This document shows, in pieces, positions 35,082-45,510 of a stretch of DNA of 64,000 bases. Source of the stretch: Streptomyces sp. NBC_00483 (GTDB lineage: Bacteria > Actinomycetota > Actinomycetes > Streptomycetales > Streptomycetaceae); contig NZ_CP107880.1 of assembly GCF_036013745.1 (NCBI RefSeq), forward strand, positions 4,836,001 to 4,900,000. The letters run 5' to 3'. Under the pieces are notes generated by a model that saw only the letters and a program-made list of their open reading frames with translations, was not told the origin of the DNA and did no database searches. The position numbers and the translations under genes are program-made. The first letter of the stretch is position 1. Each line of letters begins with the position of its first letter.

Positions 35082-36065
35082 TTGCCAACGAGCAACCCAA
35101 AAGCGACACATCCTCATCCGGTCACTGAGCTGTGCCCGGAGGGAGAGCGCCTTTACGCCAGAGCGCTGAGCGCCGGCCGTGTCGCGCGCGCCGAGATCAA
35201 GTCAGCTCCCTGCCTGCTGGAATTCGCGCTCCTGCACCCGGATCCAGATGACGCGGACTGGCTCCGTCCGGTTCCGCCCTCGGTCGTACTGTCCCAGCGG
35301 TTGCAGCCCATAGAGCGGGAAATCCACGAACGACGGGAGCTGTCCGGTGAACTCACCGCTGCTTTCCAGCCGTTCATGGCCATCAGTGCCCAGATGCCCG
35401 CGACGACGCACGCCATCACCGTGCTGGAGGGCGGCGGCCGGATCAAGGCGGCGCTCGACAAGGCCATCGCCGAGAGCCGCACGGAAGTGCTGACCGTGCA
35501 GCCGGGGGGCGGTCGCAGCGAGCATCTGCTGATCGAGGCCCTGGAACGCAGCCGGCCCCTCATCGAGCGCGGCATATCGATGCGCACGCTGTATCAGCAC
35601 ACGGTCCGATACAGCCAGAACACCTTCGCGTACATGGACAAGATGGCGGGTGCCAGGGTAGAGATCAGGACGCTCGAGGAACTCATCGAGCGGCTCATCA
35701 TCTGCGATCACGACGTAGCGTTCATCCCGGCCGAGGCCGGCGACAGCATGGCCCTCGAGCTGCGCCACCCCGGCCTCGTGCAGTACCTGATCAATGTCTT
35801 CGACCACATGTGGCGGCGCGCCACCCCGCTGCAGGAAGACGTCCCGTACGAGTCGACTCCCGAAGGAATCACCGGTGTTCAGCGCTCCATCGCCAAACTG
35901 CTCATCGAAGGGCATGTCGACGAGGCCATCGCCCGTCGGCTCGGCATGAACGTGCGCACCTGCCGCGCCCACATAGCGAAGATCGCCGCGGCGCTCGGCA
36001 GCGGCAGCCGGGCCCAACTCGGCTATCTGATCGCCCAGTCCGGCATGCTGGAGCAGGATTCGTGA
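35082..36065 (+). CDS. LuxR-type HTH regulator with PLD/TrmB-like sensor domain (copy 1)
   Basis: 327 residues from TTG 35082, chosen because GGGGTGGAGA lies just upstream and no ATG or GTG is nearby. The C-terminal 60 residues are a LuxR-type HTH (RSIAKLLIEGHVDEAIARRL then GMNVRTCRAHIAKIAAALGS). The middle has a phospholipase-D-like, TrmB-type domain without catalytic HKD motifs (EVLTVQPGGGRSEHLLIEAL, MRTLYQHTVRYSQNT, DVAFIPAEAGDSMALELRHP). Probably a ligand- or peptide-responsive activator. It is divergent from the DVAWG peptide and overlaps copy 2 by 4 nt. Confidence 0.8.
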   Translation: MPTSNPKATHPHPVTELCPEGERLYARALSAGRVARAEIKSAPCLLEFALLHPDPDDADWLRPVPPSVVLSQRLQPIEREIHERRELSGELTAAFQPFMAISAQMPATTHAITVLEGGGRIKAALDKAIAESRTEVLTVQPGGGRSEHLLIEALERSRPLIERGISMRTLYQHTVRYSQNTFAYMDKMAGARVEIRTLEELIERLIICDHDVAFIPAEAGDSMALELRHPGLVQYLINVFDHMWRRATPLQEDVPYESTPEGITGVQRSIAKLLIEGHVDEAIARRLGMNVRTCRAHIAKIAAALGSGSRAQLGYLIAQSGMLEQDS

Positions 36066-37063
36066 CGACCGAATCGCACACCGGGCGCCAGGTGGACTCC
36101 CATGGCCATGGCGCGGAGGAGCTGTGCCAGGAGGGCTCGGAGCTGTACGCCCGTGCGCTGCGCGAGGGCCGTGTCCACAAGCGTGACACCGAACCGGCGC
36201 CCTGCCTGCTGCGCTTCGGCCTCCTCGTGCCCGCCGACGACGATCCGACGACGCTGAGACCGGTGGCCCCCGCGGTCGCCCTGCCGCGCCTCCTCGGCTC
36301 GTACGAGGAGGAGATCGTCCGGCAGAGACGGCGCAGTTCGCGCCTGGCCGACCAGTTCGCCCCGCTGATCGCTCTGGAGACGCAGCGCGCCTCGATCCCC
36401 AGTACGCCCATGTTCCGGGTCCTGATGGGGTTCCGGCGGATCAACGAGGCGATCGACGAGGCCGCGGGCGAGGCCTCCCAGGAGCTCCTGACCATCCAGC
36501 CGGGCGGCCGGCGTCCCCCGCGAGGGCTCGCGGCGGCGCTCCCCCGGGAGCAGGCCCTCCTCACCGGCGGTGGCCGGATGCGCACGCTGTACCAGCACAC
36601 GGCCCGGCACTCCCCCGCCGTCATGGCGCACTACGAACAGCTCATCGGCGACGTCCAGGTCCGCACGCTCGACGAGGTCACCGAGCGGCTCGTCATGCTG
36701 GACCGCACGGTCGCCTTCATCCCCGCGAACCGCGACCGCACGGTGGCCCTCGAGGTCCGCCACCCGGCCCTGATCAGCTATCTCGCCACGACCTTCGAAC
36801 GCCTGTGGCAGCTGGCCACGCCGATGTACCCGCAGGCGGCGGTCGAGGAGCCGGCCTCGGACGGCGTCACGACGCGTCAGCGCACCATCGCGACGCTGCT
36901 CATCGAGGGCCACACGGACGCGGTGATCGCGGAGCGGCTCGGCATGAACGTCCGCACCGTCCGCGTGCACATCGCGAAGCTCGCGGCGACGCTGGGCAGC
37001 GACAGCAGGGCCCAACTGGGCTATCTGATCGGCCAGTCGGGCATCCTGGAGGACGCGGACTAG
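36062..37063 (+). CDS. LuxR-type HTH regulator with PLD/TrmB-like sensor domain (copy 2)
   Basis: 333 residues from GTG 36062, overlapping the stop of copy 1 (GTGA). It is clearly paralogous: the same order of ELLTIQPGGRRPPRGLAAAL, MRTLYQHTARHSPAV, TVAFIPANRDRTVALEVRHP and RTIATLLIEGHTDAVIAERL then GMNVRTVRVHIAKLAATLGS. The N-terminal 90 residues differ more than the HTH. Tandem duplication with divergence suggests a heteromeric pair or two related ligands. It is followed closely by a converging transporter gene. Confidence 0.8.
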   Translation: MTTESHTGRQVDSHGHGAEELCQEGSELYARALREGRVHKRDTEPAPCLLRFGLLVPADDDPTTLRPVAPAVALPRLLGSYEEEIVRQRRRSSRLADQFAPLIALETQRASIPSTPMFRVLMGFRRINEAIDEAAGEASQELLTIQPGGRRPPRGLAAALPREQALLTGGGRMRTLYQHTARHSPAVMAHYEQLIGDVQVRTLDEVTERLVMLDRTVAFIPANRDRTVALEVRHPALISYLATTFERLWQLATPMYPQAAVEEPASDGVTTRQRTIATLLIEGHTDAVIAERLGMNVRTVRVHIAKLAATLGSDSRAQLGYLIGQSGILEDAD

Positions 37064-37080
37064 CCAGCCACCCACACCGG

Positions 37081-38205
37081 CTACTTCAACCCCGCCTCCG
37101 CGCAAGCCTGTGCGTACTTCGCCGTGCAGATCTGCGACACCTTGAAGATCTTGTCCTTGACGACGGTGCTCTTGATGTTGTCCTTGGTGAGCGCGACGAC
37201 GCTGACGCTCGCCGTCCTGATCTGCTTGGTGGTCGGGCTGTCGGTGCGGTCCATCGCCAGCGCCTCGAACTCGATGTCGCGCCCCTGCGAGATCCGCACG
37301 GCCATCTCGGCGGCGGTCTCCGCCTCGTCCGGGTACGGCTTGTAGACGCTCATGTACTGCTCGCCGTCCAGGATCCGCTGCACGGCGGCGAGTTCGGCGT
37401 CCTGGCCGGTGATCGGCGGCATGTCGCGGACGCCGACCTCCTTCAGGGCCTGGATCACGCCGCCGGCCATCCCGTCGTTGGCGACGTACACGCCCGCGAT
37501 GTTGTCCGCGCCGAGCGCGTTGACGGCCTGCTCCATGTTGGCCTTGGCGTTGGACGGCTTCCAGCCCGCGGTGTCGTACGACTTCGCGACGGTCACGGCG
37601 TTGCCGAGTTCCACGCGGGCGGCGGCCTTGAACTGCGCGGCGTTGGGGTCGCTGGGCGAGCCGTTGATCATCACGACCTTGTCGCGCTTGGTGGCCTTGG
37701 TCCCGCCGAGTGCGGAGATCAGCGCCTTGCCCTGGGTCTGTCCGACGAGCTCGTTGTCGAAGCCGACGTAGGCGTCCACGGGCCCCTCCGCGAGCCGGTC
37801 GTACGCGATGACGTGGATGCCCGCGTCCTTCGCCTTGCGCACGGCCGGGGCGATGTCCTTGGCGTCCACGGCGTCGACGACGATCGTGTCGACCTTCGCG
37901 GCGATCATCTCCTGCAGCTGCTTGCGCTGGAGGGCCGCGTTCTGCTTGGCATTGGCGTAGACCAGCTCCCCCTTGCCGGACGTCAGCTTCGCCACCTGAC
38001 GCTCGAATATGGGGTGGTCGAACTTCTCGTAGCGAGCGGTCTCCTTCTCCGGAAGCAGCAGACCGATCTTGACATCGTTGCCCTTGGTGGTGGACGCGCT
38101 GGGCCCGCTGTCGCCGCCCGGCAGCACGCCGCCGCAGGCCGAGAGCGAGGCGACCAGGACGGATGCGGCGCCGGCCATGGCGGCGCAACGCATACGCGTG
38201 TTCAT
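37081..38205 (-). CDS. Sugar ABC transporter substrate-binding lipoprotein (XylF/RbsB-like)
   Basis: 374 residues from ATG 38205. The signal peptide ends in a lipobox (ASLSAC, GG follows), so it is a lipoprotein on the outer face of the membrane. The fold is type I periplasmic-binding: VKIGLLLPEKETARYEKFDH, LQEMIAAKVDTIVVDAVDAK, GIHVIAYDRLAEGPVDAYVG, NIAGVYVANDGMAGGVIQAL, ITGQDAELAAVQRIL. These bind xylose, ribose or similar pentoses. No permease or ATPase gene is adjacent, so it either uses a shared transporter or acts in sensing. Confidence 0.85.
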   Translation of the reverse strand: MNTRMRCAAMAGAASVLVASLSACGGVLPGGDSGPSASTTKGNDVKIGLLLPEKETARYEKFDHPIFERQVAKLTSGKGELVYANAKQNAALQRKQLQEMIAAKVDTIVVDAVDAKDIAPAVRKAKDAGIHVIAYDRLAEGPVDAYVGFDNELVGQTQGKALISALGGTKATKRDKVVMINGSPSDPNAAQFKAAARVELGNAVTVAKSYDTAGWKPSNAKANMEQAVNALGADNIAGVYVANDGMAGGVIQALKEVGVRDMPPITGQDAELAAVQRILDGEQYMSVYKPYPDEAETAAEMAVRISQGRDIEFEALAMDRTDSPTTKQIRTASVSVVALTKDNIKSTVVKDKIFKVSQICTAKYAQACAEAGLK

Positions 38206-38428
38206 GTGCGGATACCTCCCTGACGTGGCCGCGACGGTGCGGCCGAGGTGGCTCGAAGCCAACTCGCCCGCCCACTGACCGTCAAGAGGTGAAGCCACAC
38301 CGCAACGAAAACGGGTCCATTACTTCTTCACATGAAGCCGAAGACGGCGAATACCGGACACCTTCGCAAGGTGTTCAAGACCTTCACAGGAAACTCAAAG
38401 GCGACTCTCGAATCTCAGGCCTCGAGTC
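38206..38428. other. Non-coding gap with small hairpin
   Basis: 223 bases between two leftward genes. It holds the promoter of the sugar-binding lipoprotein gene, and ACACCTT-CGC-AAGGTGT (38358-38374), a small hairpin that may end the GNAT transcript. Nothing else is recognisable. Confidence 0.4.
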
Positions 38429-38950
38429 TCAGCCCTCGAACTCCGTCAGGTCGATCGCGTACAGCATGCAGCCCTCCACCCGGCCGGGCAGCGGCGCCAT
38501 CCCCAGCTTGTGGAGAACCTTCTCCGAGGAGGTGTCGCCCTCCGCGGTGACCGCGACGACCCGGTCGATGCCCCGGTCCTGAAGCGCGAACTCCAGCGTC
38601 GCCTGCGCCGCCTCCGAGGCGTACCCCTGGCCCCAGAACTGTCGCGCGAGCCGCCACTGGATGCCGATCTGGCCCGCCACCTGCTCCGGGGCGTCCGGCA
38701 CGTACAGGCCGACGGCGCCCGCCAGCTCGCCGGGGCCGAGGAGTTCCACGGCGAAGACCCCGAAGCCCTCGTCGTCCCACTCCTCCTCCCAGCGCTCGAT
38801 GTCCTCGGCGGTCTCGTCGAGGGAGCGGAGGGAGCCGTCGCCGACACGGCTCATCACGGCAGGGTCGGCCTGGATCTCGGCGAGCGGGGCGAGGTCGTCG
38901 TCCGGCTGCCAGCGGCGCAGGAGGAGGCGGGGGGTGCGGATCTCGGTCAT
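38429..38950 (-). CDS. GNAT family N-acetyltransferase (RimJ/RimL-like)
   Basis: 173 residues from ATG 38950. It begins TEIRTPRLLLRRWQPDDDLA, typical of the RimJ/RimL type, and has the acetyl-CoA pyrophosphate-binding stretch QFWGQGYASEAAQATLEFAL followed by SSEKVLHKLGM. It acetylates a protein N-terminus, an amino acid or a drug; substrate unknown. It lies just downstream of hspR on the same strand, but 72 bases away. Confidence 0.88.
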   Translation of the reverse strand: MTEIRTPRLLLRRWQPDDDLAPLAEIQADPAVMSRVGDGSLRSLDETAEDIERWEEEWDDEGFGVFAVELLGPGELAGAVGLYVPDAPEQVAGQIGIQWRLARQFWGQGYASEAAQATLEFALQDRGIDRVVAVTAEGDTSSEKVLHKLGMAPLPGRVEGCMLYAIDLTEFEG

Positions 38951-39021
38951 GGCTCCATCCTGCGGCATACGAAAGGGCCCCGGTGACAACGCCTCCGGGG
39001 CCCTTCACGCATGAGTGCGGA

Positions 39022-39483
39022 CTACTGCTCGGACGACCGCTTCGGCCGCCACACCACCAGCGCGCTCGTCTGCTGGACCTCCTGGTACGGGACCAGGTCC
39101 CGCCGGTAGGAGGCGTGCACCGCCGCCTCGCGCTGCTGGATCGCGGAGGCCGCGCTCTCCACTGCCGAGGAGAGCTCGGCCACGCGGGACTGCAGCGCGG
39201 CGACCTGGTTCTCCAGCTCGATGATGCGCTTGATGCCGGCCAGGTTGATGCCCTCTGCCTGCGACAACTGCTGCACCGCACGGAGCAGTTCGATGTCGCG
39301 GGCCGAGTAGCGCCGGCCGCGCCCGGCCGTGCGGTCGGGCGAGACCAGGCCGAGGCGGTCGTACTGGCGCAGGGTCTGTGGATGCAGGCCGGACAGCTGT
39401 GCCGCCACCGAAATGACGTACACCGGCGTTTCGTCGGTCAGTTCGTACGGGTTGTGGCGCCGACGGCCGGGCTGCCCGTCCAT
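39022..39483 (-). CDS. hspR: Heat shock repressor HspR
   Basis: 153 residues from ATG 39483, which is about 10 nt from AAGGGAG; an upstream GTG at 39492 overlaps the dnaJ stop but is too close to that site. MerR-type DNA-binding domain: YVISVAAQLSGLHPQTLRQY then DRLGLVSPDR..GRGRRYS, followed by a coiled coil (LENQVAALQSRVAELSSAVE). HspR represses its own operon and clpB by binding HAIR sites with DnaK as co-repressor. Last gene of dnaK-grpE-dnaJ-hspR. Confidence 0.95.
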   Translation of the reverse strand: MDGQPGRRRHNPYELTDETPVYVISVAAQLSGLHPQTLRQYDRLGLVSPDRTAGRGRRYSARDIELLRAVQQLSQAEGINLAGIKRIIELENQVAALQSRVAELSSAVESAASAIQQREAAVHASYRRDLVPYQEVQQTSALVVWRPKRSSEQ

Positions 39484-39488
39484 CACAT

Positions 39489-40676
39489 TCACGCTCCCTT
39501 CGCGGCCTTGAACAGTTCTGCCCGCACGTCGGTGTCCTCAGTCGCCTTGCGGTACGACTCGAGGGCGCTGCGGGCGTCCTCCGAAAGGTCCTTGGGGACG
39601 GCCACCTCGACCGTCACCAGCAGATCCCCGCGCGTGCCGTCCTTGCGGACGGCGCCCTTGCCGCGGGCCCGCATCGTCCGCCCGTTCGGCGTGCCCGGGG
39701 GCAGCTTCAGGGTGACCGGCGGGCCGCCGAGCGTGGGCACCTTGACCTCGGCGCCGAGCGTCGCCTCGGTGAACGTCACCGGGACGGTGACGGTGAGGTT
39801 GTCGCCCTTGCGGCCGAAGACCGGGTGCGCGTCGACGTGCACGACGACGTACAGATCGCCCCCGGGGCCGCCCCGTTCACCGGGAGCGCCCTTGCCGCGG
39901 AGCCGGATGCGCTGGCCGTCCGAGACCCCCGCGGGGATCCTGACCTGCATGGTGCGGGAGGACTTGGCCCGCCCACTGCCCTTGCAGGCATCGCACGGCG
40001 TCTCGGCGATCAGGCCGCGGCCCTTGCAGTCCACGCACGGGTCGGTGAGGGAGAAGCCGCCACCGCCGCCCCGCGAGACCTGTCCGGTGCCGACGCAGGT
40101 CGGGCACACGCGCGGTGTGCCGTTCGCGTCGCCGGTGCCGGAGCACGCCTTGCAGGGAGCCTGGGACGACATGCGCAGCGGGACCGTGGCCCCGTCCACC
40201 GCCTCGGTGAAGCTCAGCGTCACCTCGGACTCGATGTCCTGGCCACGGCGCGGCTGAGTACGGGTACCCGTACCCGCGCCGCCCCGGTTGAACAGGCCAC
40301 CGAACACATCGCCGATGCCGCCGCCGAAGCCGCCCGGACCGCCCTGGCCCTGGGCGCCGCCTCCGAAGAGGTCGCCCAGGTCGAAGTTGAACGAGCCGCC
40401 CGCCCCCGCACCGCCGGGTCCCGGACGGAACCCGCCGCTGCCGAACAGGGCGCGCGCCTCGTCGTACTCCTTGCGCTTCTTGGGGTCACCGAGGATGTCG
40501 TTCGCCTCGGAGATCTCCTTGAAGCGCTCCTCCGCCTTGTCGTTGCCCTTGTTGGCGTCGGGGTGGTTCTCGCGGGCGAGCTTGCGGTACGCCTTCTTGA
40601 TCTCGGCGTCGGTGGCGTCCTTCGGGACGCCGAGGACCTTGTAGTAGTCCTTCTCGATGAAGTCCTTGGTGCTCAT
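39489..40676 (-). CDS. dnaJ: Chaperone DnaJ
   Basis: 395 residues. The J domain has the invariant HPD (ARENHPDANKG), then a Gly/Phe-rich linker, then four zinc repeats (CKACSGTG, CPTCVGTG, CVDCKGRG, CDACKGSG), then the C-terminal substrate-binding barrels. This is the full type I DnaJ layout. It stimulates DnaK's ATPase and delivers substrates. The J-domain start (DYYKVLGVPKDATDAEIKKA) matches the actinobacterial DnaJ1 form. Third gene of the operon, ending 6 bases before the hspR ATG. Confidence 0.97.
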   Translation of the reverse strand: MSTKDFIEKDYYKVLGVPKDATDAEIKKAYRKLARENHPDANKGNDKAEERFKEISEANDILGDPKKRKEYDEARALFGSGGFRPGPGGAGAGGSFNFDLGDLFGGGAQGQGGPGGFGGGIGDVFGGLFNRGGAGTGTRTQPRRGQDIESEVTLSFTEAVDGATVPLRMSSQAPCKACSGTGDANGTPRVCPTCVGTGQVSRGGGGGFSLTDPCVDCKGRGLIAETPCDACKGSGRAKSSRTMQVRIPAGVSDGQRIRLRGKGAPGERGGPGGDLYVVVHVDAHPVFGRKGDNLTVTVPVTFTEATLGAEVKVPTLGGPPVTLKLPPGTPNGRTMRARGKGAVRKDGTRGDLLVTVEVAVPKDLSEDARSALESYRKATEDTDVRAELFKAAKGA

Positions 40677-40724
40677 CGGCCTCGACGTCCCTCCTCACTC
40701 ACATCAATCAGTACGCGTACGACG

Positions 40725-41395
40725 TCAGCCCTCTTCCGGGCCACCGTTGTCCTTCTCGTCGCCCTTGGTCTCGGCCGACTCGGCAGCGTCCTCGGACTTG
40801 CCCTGCGCACCCGGCTGCGGCTCGGCCACGGCCACCCGCGCGGGGCGGATGGTGCGCTCGCCGATCCGGTAACCCGGCTGCAGGATCGCCACGCAGGTCG
40901 TCTCGGTGACGTCCGGCGCGTAGGAGTGCATCAGGGCCTCGTGCACGGTCGGGTCGAAGGGCTCGCCCTCCTTGCCGAACTGCTGAAGGCCCATCTTCGC
41001 GGCGACCGTCTCCGTGGATTCGGCCACCGACTTGAAGCCGCCGACGAGCTCGCCGTGCTCACGGGCACGGCCGATGTCGTCGAGAACGGGAAGCAGCTCG
41101 GTCAGGAGGTTCGCGACGGCGATCTCCTTGACCGTGACGCGGTCCCGCTCCACACGGCGCCGGTAGTTCTGGTACTCGGCCTGCAGGCGCTGGAGGTCCG
41201 CGGTGCGCTCGTTGAGCGCGGTACGCACCTGGTCCAGCTGTGCCGTCAGGGCAACATCCTGAGCAGAAGCTGAGTCCCCGGCCGGGGCCGCCCCCTCCGT
41301 GTCGGAGGGAGCGGCCTGCGGCTCGGCGTCGTCGGGGGTGGCGCCGGAGGGGACGTCAGGCTTCTCGTTCTCCTCGAAGCCCGGGGTCTCCTCCG

Positions 41396-41399
<4 letters not shown>
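40725..41399 (-). CDS. grpE: Nucleotide exchange factor GrpE
   Basis: 224 residues, GTG start overlapping the dnaK stop (GTGA). The N- and C-terminal 50 residues are acidic and low-complexity. The core has the long dimer helix ([19 protein letters not shown]) and the beta-wing ([40 protein letters not shown]). It releases ADP from DnaK. Confidence 0.97.
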
Positions 41400-43255
<1,856 letters not shown>

Positions 43256-43276
43256 TTCGATTCCTCCAGCTACCTA

Positions 43277-43297
43277 CTTGAGTGGAACTGGCTCAAG
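43277..43297. promoter_or_regulatory. HAIR operator 1 of the dnaK operon
   Basis: CTTGAGT (43277-43283), seven bases, GCTCAAG (43291-43297); 13 of 14 positions match the HspR consensus. It is 22 bp upstream of the dnaK start. Confidence 0.88.
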
Positions 43298-43329
43298 ACT
43301 GCAACACCCTCCCCCTCGGCGTCAACAGA

Positions 43330-43350
43330 CCTGAGTCCCACCCACTCAAG
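43330..43350. promoter_or_regulatory. HAIR operator 2 of the dnaK operon
   Basis: CCTGAGT (43330-43336), seven bases, ACTCAAG (43344-43350); 13 of 14 consensus positions. Lies upstream of operator 1, so cooperative repression is likely. Confidence 0.85.
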
Positions 43351-43436
43351 TTTTATCCTGCCCTTATCGGCAGACCGCTGGAGACACAGCTCTGACCTGG
43401 GCTTTTGTGAAGTGTCGTGAGCTCGTACGGCGATGA

Positions 43437-44465
43437 TTACGCTACGAGCGAGGCGTAGAGGCACTCGGTGCGCTCGGTCCAGGCGCCTTCCCCGTACCGC
43501 TTCGCGTACACCGCGCGGCAGTGCTCCCGCAGCGTCGGGAAGATCTTGGCGGCCACGTCGAGCGCGCCGGGAAGGTGGGCGTCCAGGGTGGTGACCGTAC
43601 CCGTGCCCTCGGACCGCACGGCACGCGGCACCGCCGACGCTCCGGCCCCCTCGAAGGCCAGCACCGGCAGCCCCGCCGCGAGCGCCTCCGCGTACACGAG
43701 CGGCACCGCCCTGCGCGTCCCCCGCCCCGGCAGCACGATCCCCCGATATCCCGGAAGCGCCCGCCTGAGCTCCCCCCGCCCCACGGCCCCGCACATCCGC
43801 ACCGACGCGGGCGCCGCCGCCCGGCACCGCCCCTCCAGCGGCCCGGCCCCGATCACATCGAGACGCTCACCCGCGGGCCAGCGGCGCAGCAGTTCGAGCA
43901 CGCCCCGCTCCGGCGCGAGCGGCCCGACGCACACCCAGGCGGCACCAGACCCATTGGCCCCGTCTGCACCGCTGCCCCCGTCGACCCCACTCGCCCCGCC
44001 CGCCCCGACCTCCGGTTCCGCGACCGTGGGTACGAAGTCGGGCACCACGTCGAGGCGTTCCCGGGGCAGCCCGGCGCGCGCGCACGCGTCCCGGCTCGCC
44101 TCCGAGAGGACCACGAGGCGGTCGGCCCGCCGCAGCAGCGGATCCTGCCGCAGCCCGCCGCGCGGCGCCCACGGGAACTGCAGCGCGGCGAACCGGGAGC
44201 CACGGTGGGGCCCGTGCCGCAGGGTGGCGACCACCGGGCCCGTCCACTCGGTGACCCAGGCGCGGCCGAAGGCGGGGTACAGGTTGTGGACGTGCACGAC
44301 GTCCGGGCCGAACGCCCGCAGGGTGGCGAGGGGGCCGCGGCCACGGCCGTTCGCCGCGACGAGGCGCACCTCGTGTCCTGCGCGGGTGAGCGCGGCGACC
44401 TGGTCGAGGACGGCCTCGTCCTCGCCGCCCGGGGCGCCGAAACCGTGGACGACGGCGATCCTCAT
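43437..44465 (-). CDS. Glycosyltransferase family 4-like protein
   Basis: 342 residues from ATG 44465, 2 nt after the epimerase gene. N-terminal MRIAVVHGFGAPGGEDEAVL and VVHVHNLYPAFGRAWVTEW, C-terminal ERLDVIGAGPL and VPLVYAEALAAGLPVLAFEG follow the GT4 plan (donor-binding E-A-L-A-G-P). Residues about 175-200 carry a Gly/Ala/Ser-rich insert absent from most family members. With the upstream epimerase it probably builds a cell-surface glycan. Confidence 0.82.
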   Translation of the reverse strand: MRIAVVHGFGAPGGEDEAVLDQVAALTRAGHEVRLVAANGRGRGPLATLRAFGPDVVHVHNLYPAFGRAWVTEWTGPVVATLRHGPHRGSRFAALQFPWAPRGGLRQDPLLRRADRLVVLSEASRDACARAGLPRERLDVVPDFVPTVAEPEVGAGGASGVDGGSGADGANGSGAAWVCVGPLAPERGVLELLRRWPAGERLDVIGAGPLEGRCRAAAPASVRMCGAVGRGELRRALPGYRGIVLPGRGTRRAVPLVYAEALAAGLPVLAFEGAGASAVPRAVRSEGTGTVTTLDAHLPGALDVAAKIFPTLREHCRAVYAKRYGEGAWTERTECLYASLVA

Positions 44466-44467
44466 GG

Positions 44468-45319
44468 TCAGACCCTGGCCTCGGCGGTCGTGACCACACC
44501 GAACGCGCCGCCCGCGTCGACAAGGGCCGCGTCCACGATGTCGAGCAGCCCCAACGCGGGCTCCCATCCGGTGAGTTCCCGCAGCGGCCCGGCGTCCGGA
44601 CGGTGCGACTCCACCTCCTCGTACGCCGCCTCACAGGGAACGAAGCGGAGCGGGGAGGGGGAGCCGGAGCGTTCGACGATGACGCCCGCCAGGTCGGCGA
44701 CGGCCGTCTCCTGCGTGCCGCAGACGTCGAAGGCGCGGCCGGCCGCGGCGGGCTCGGCGAGCAGCCGCAGCAGCGCGTCGACGGTGTCGGCGACGTGGGT
44801 GCAGCGCAGGCGCCGGGTGCCGTCGCCGTGGATGGTGAGCGGCAGGCCCGCGACCGCCCGTTCGGCGAGGCGCGGGAGGACGGCGCCGCGCGCGGGCGAC
44901 TGGCGCGGTCCGACGGTGTCGTACAGATGGACCACGGTCACGTCCCCGTCGGGGGCCTCCCCCGCGGACTCCGTGGAGGCGAGGAGCAGGCTGCGGCCGT
45001 GCTGCCGGGCGGCCTCGGCGACGGGGCGAACTCCCTCGGTCGCCAGGTGGACCACCGCATCGCAGCGGCCCGCGAGTTCGGCGACGAGCCGGGCGTCGAG
45101 GGCCGAGCCGCGCACGAAGCGGAGCCGGGAATTGGGCCAGGCGGCGGCGAGGTTGGCGCGGTCGCCCGTGGAGAGGTCGTCGAGGACGACGACGGTGTGT
45201 CCTTCGGCAAGCAGCGCATCGGTGAGGTGCGAGCCGACGAAGCCCGCGCCACCGGTGACCAGGTATGTCAAAGGTGCGGTCATGGAGGGTGCGGTCGTCA
45301 ACGGTGCGCTCATCCCCAT
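44468..45319 (-). CDS. NAD-dependent epimerase/dehydratase
   Basis: 283 residues if ATG 45319 is used; ATG 45313 and 45283 are alternatives and none has a good ribosome site. Rossmann motif TYLVTGGAGFVGSHLTDALL, then VVLDDLSTGDRANL, as in extended short-chain dehydrogenases such as GalE. The usual YxxxK catalytic pair is not clear: the expected stretch reads VTVVHLYDTVGPRQSPARG, so Tyr may be the one in HLYD with Lys absent. It may bind a nucleotide sugar without full epimerase activity. Operon with the glycosyltransferase. Confidence 0.8.
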   Translation of the reverse strand: MGMSAPLTTAPSMTAPLTYLVTGGAGFVGSHLTDALLAEGHTVVVLDDLSTGDRANLAAAWPNSRLRFVRGSALDARLVAELAGRCDAVVHLATEGVRPVAEAARQHGRSLLLASTESAGEAPDGDVTVVHLYDTVGPRQSPARGAVLPRLAERAVAGLPLTIHGDGTRRLRCTHVADTVDALLRLLAEPAAAGRAFDVCGTQETAVADLAGVIVERSGSPSPLRFVPCEAAYEEVESHRPDAGPLRELTGWEPALGLLDIVDAALVDAGGAFGVVTTAEARV

Positions 45320-45473
45320 AAGTTATTCCGTAATGTCCAAATATGGGGTGAATAACACGATCCGCTTTGGGGGCCCGCAATGATCCGCACAGGGGGACCT
45401 GCGCGACACAGATCACCAGCCTGGCGACTACATTGCGCACAGGTAAGTGGGTAGTCTCAGACGGACAACCTAA

Positions 45474-45489
45474 GTTACCGCTTAGTAAC
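45474..45489. promoter_or_regulatory. Inverted repeat GTTAC-N6-GTAAC upstream of the Fe-S reductase gene
   Basis: GTTAC (45474-45478) and GTAAC (45485-45489) lie 22 bases upstream of the ATG at 45511, within CTAAGTTACCG/CTTAGTAACG, which also read as near-direct repeats. A likely repressor operator, perhaps of a TetR-type fatty-acid regulator; identity is inference. Confidence 0.5.
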
Positions 45490-45510
45490 GCAGGCCCGAG
45501 GAGCCCCCAA

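Noticed and set aside
36023..38275. Long minus-strand frame across the LuxR gene and sugar-binding gene
   Set aside because: Arg/Gly-rich antisense and out-of-frame sequence; both real genes have clear domains in other frames.
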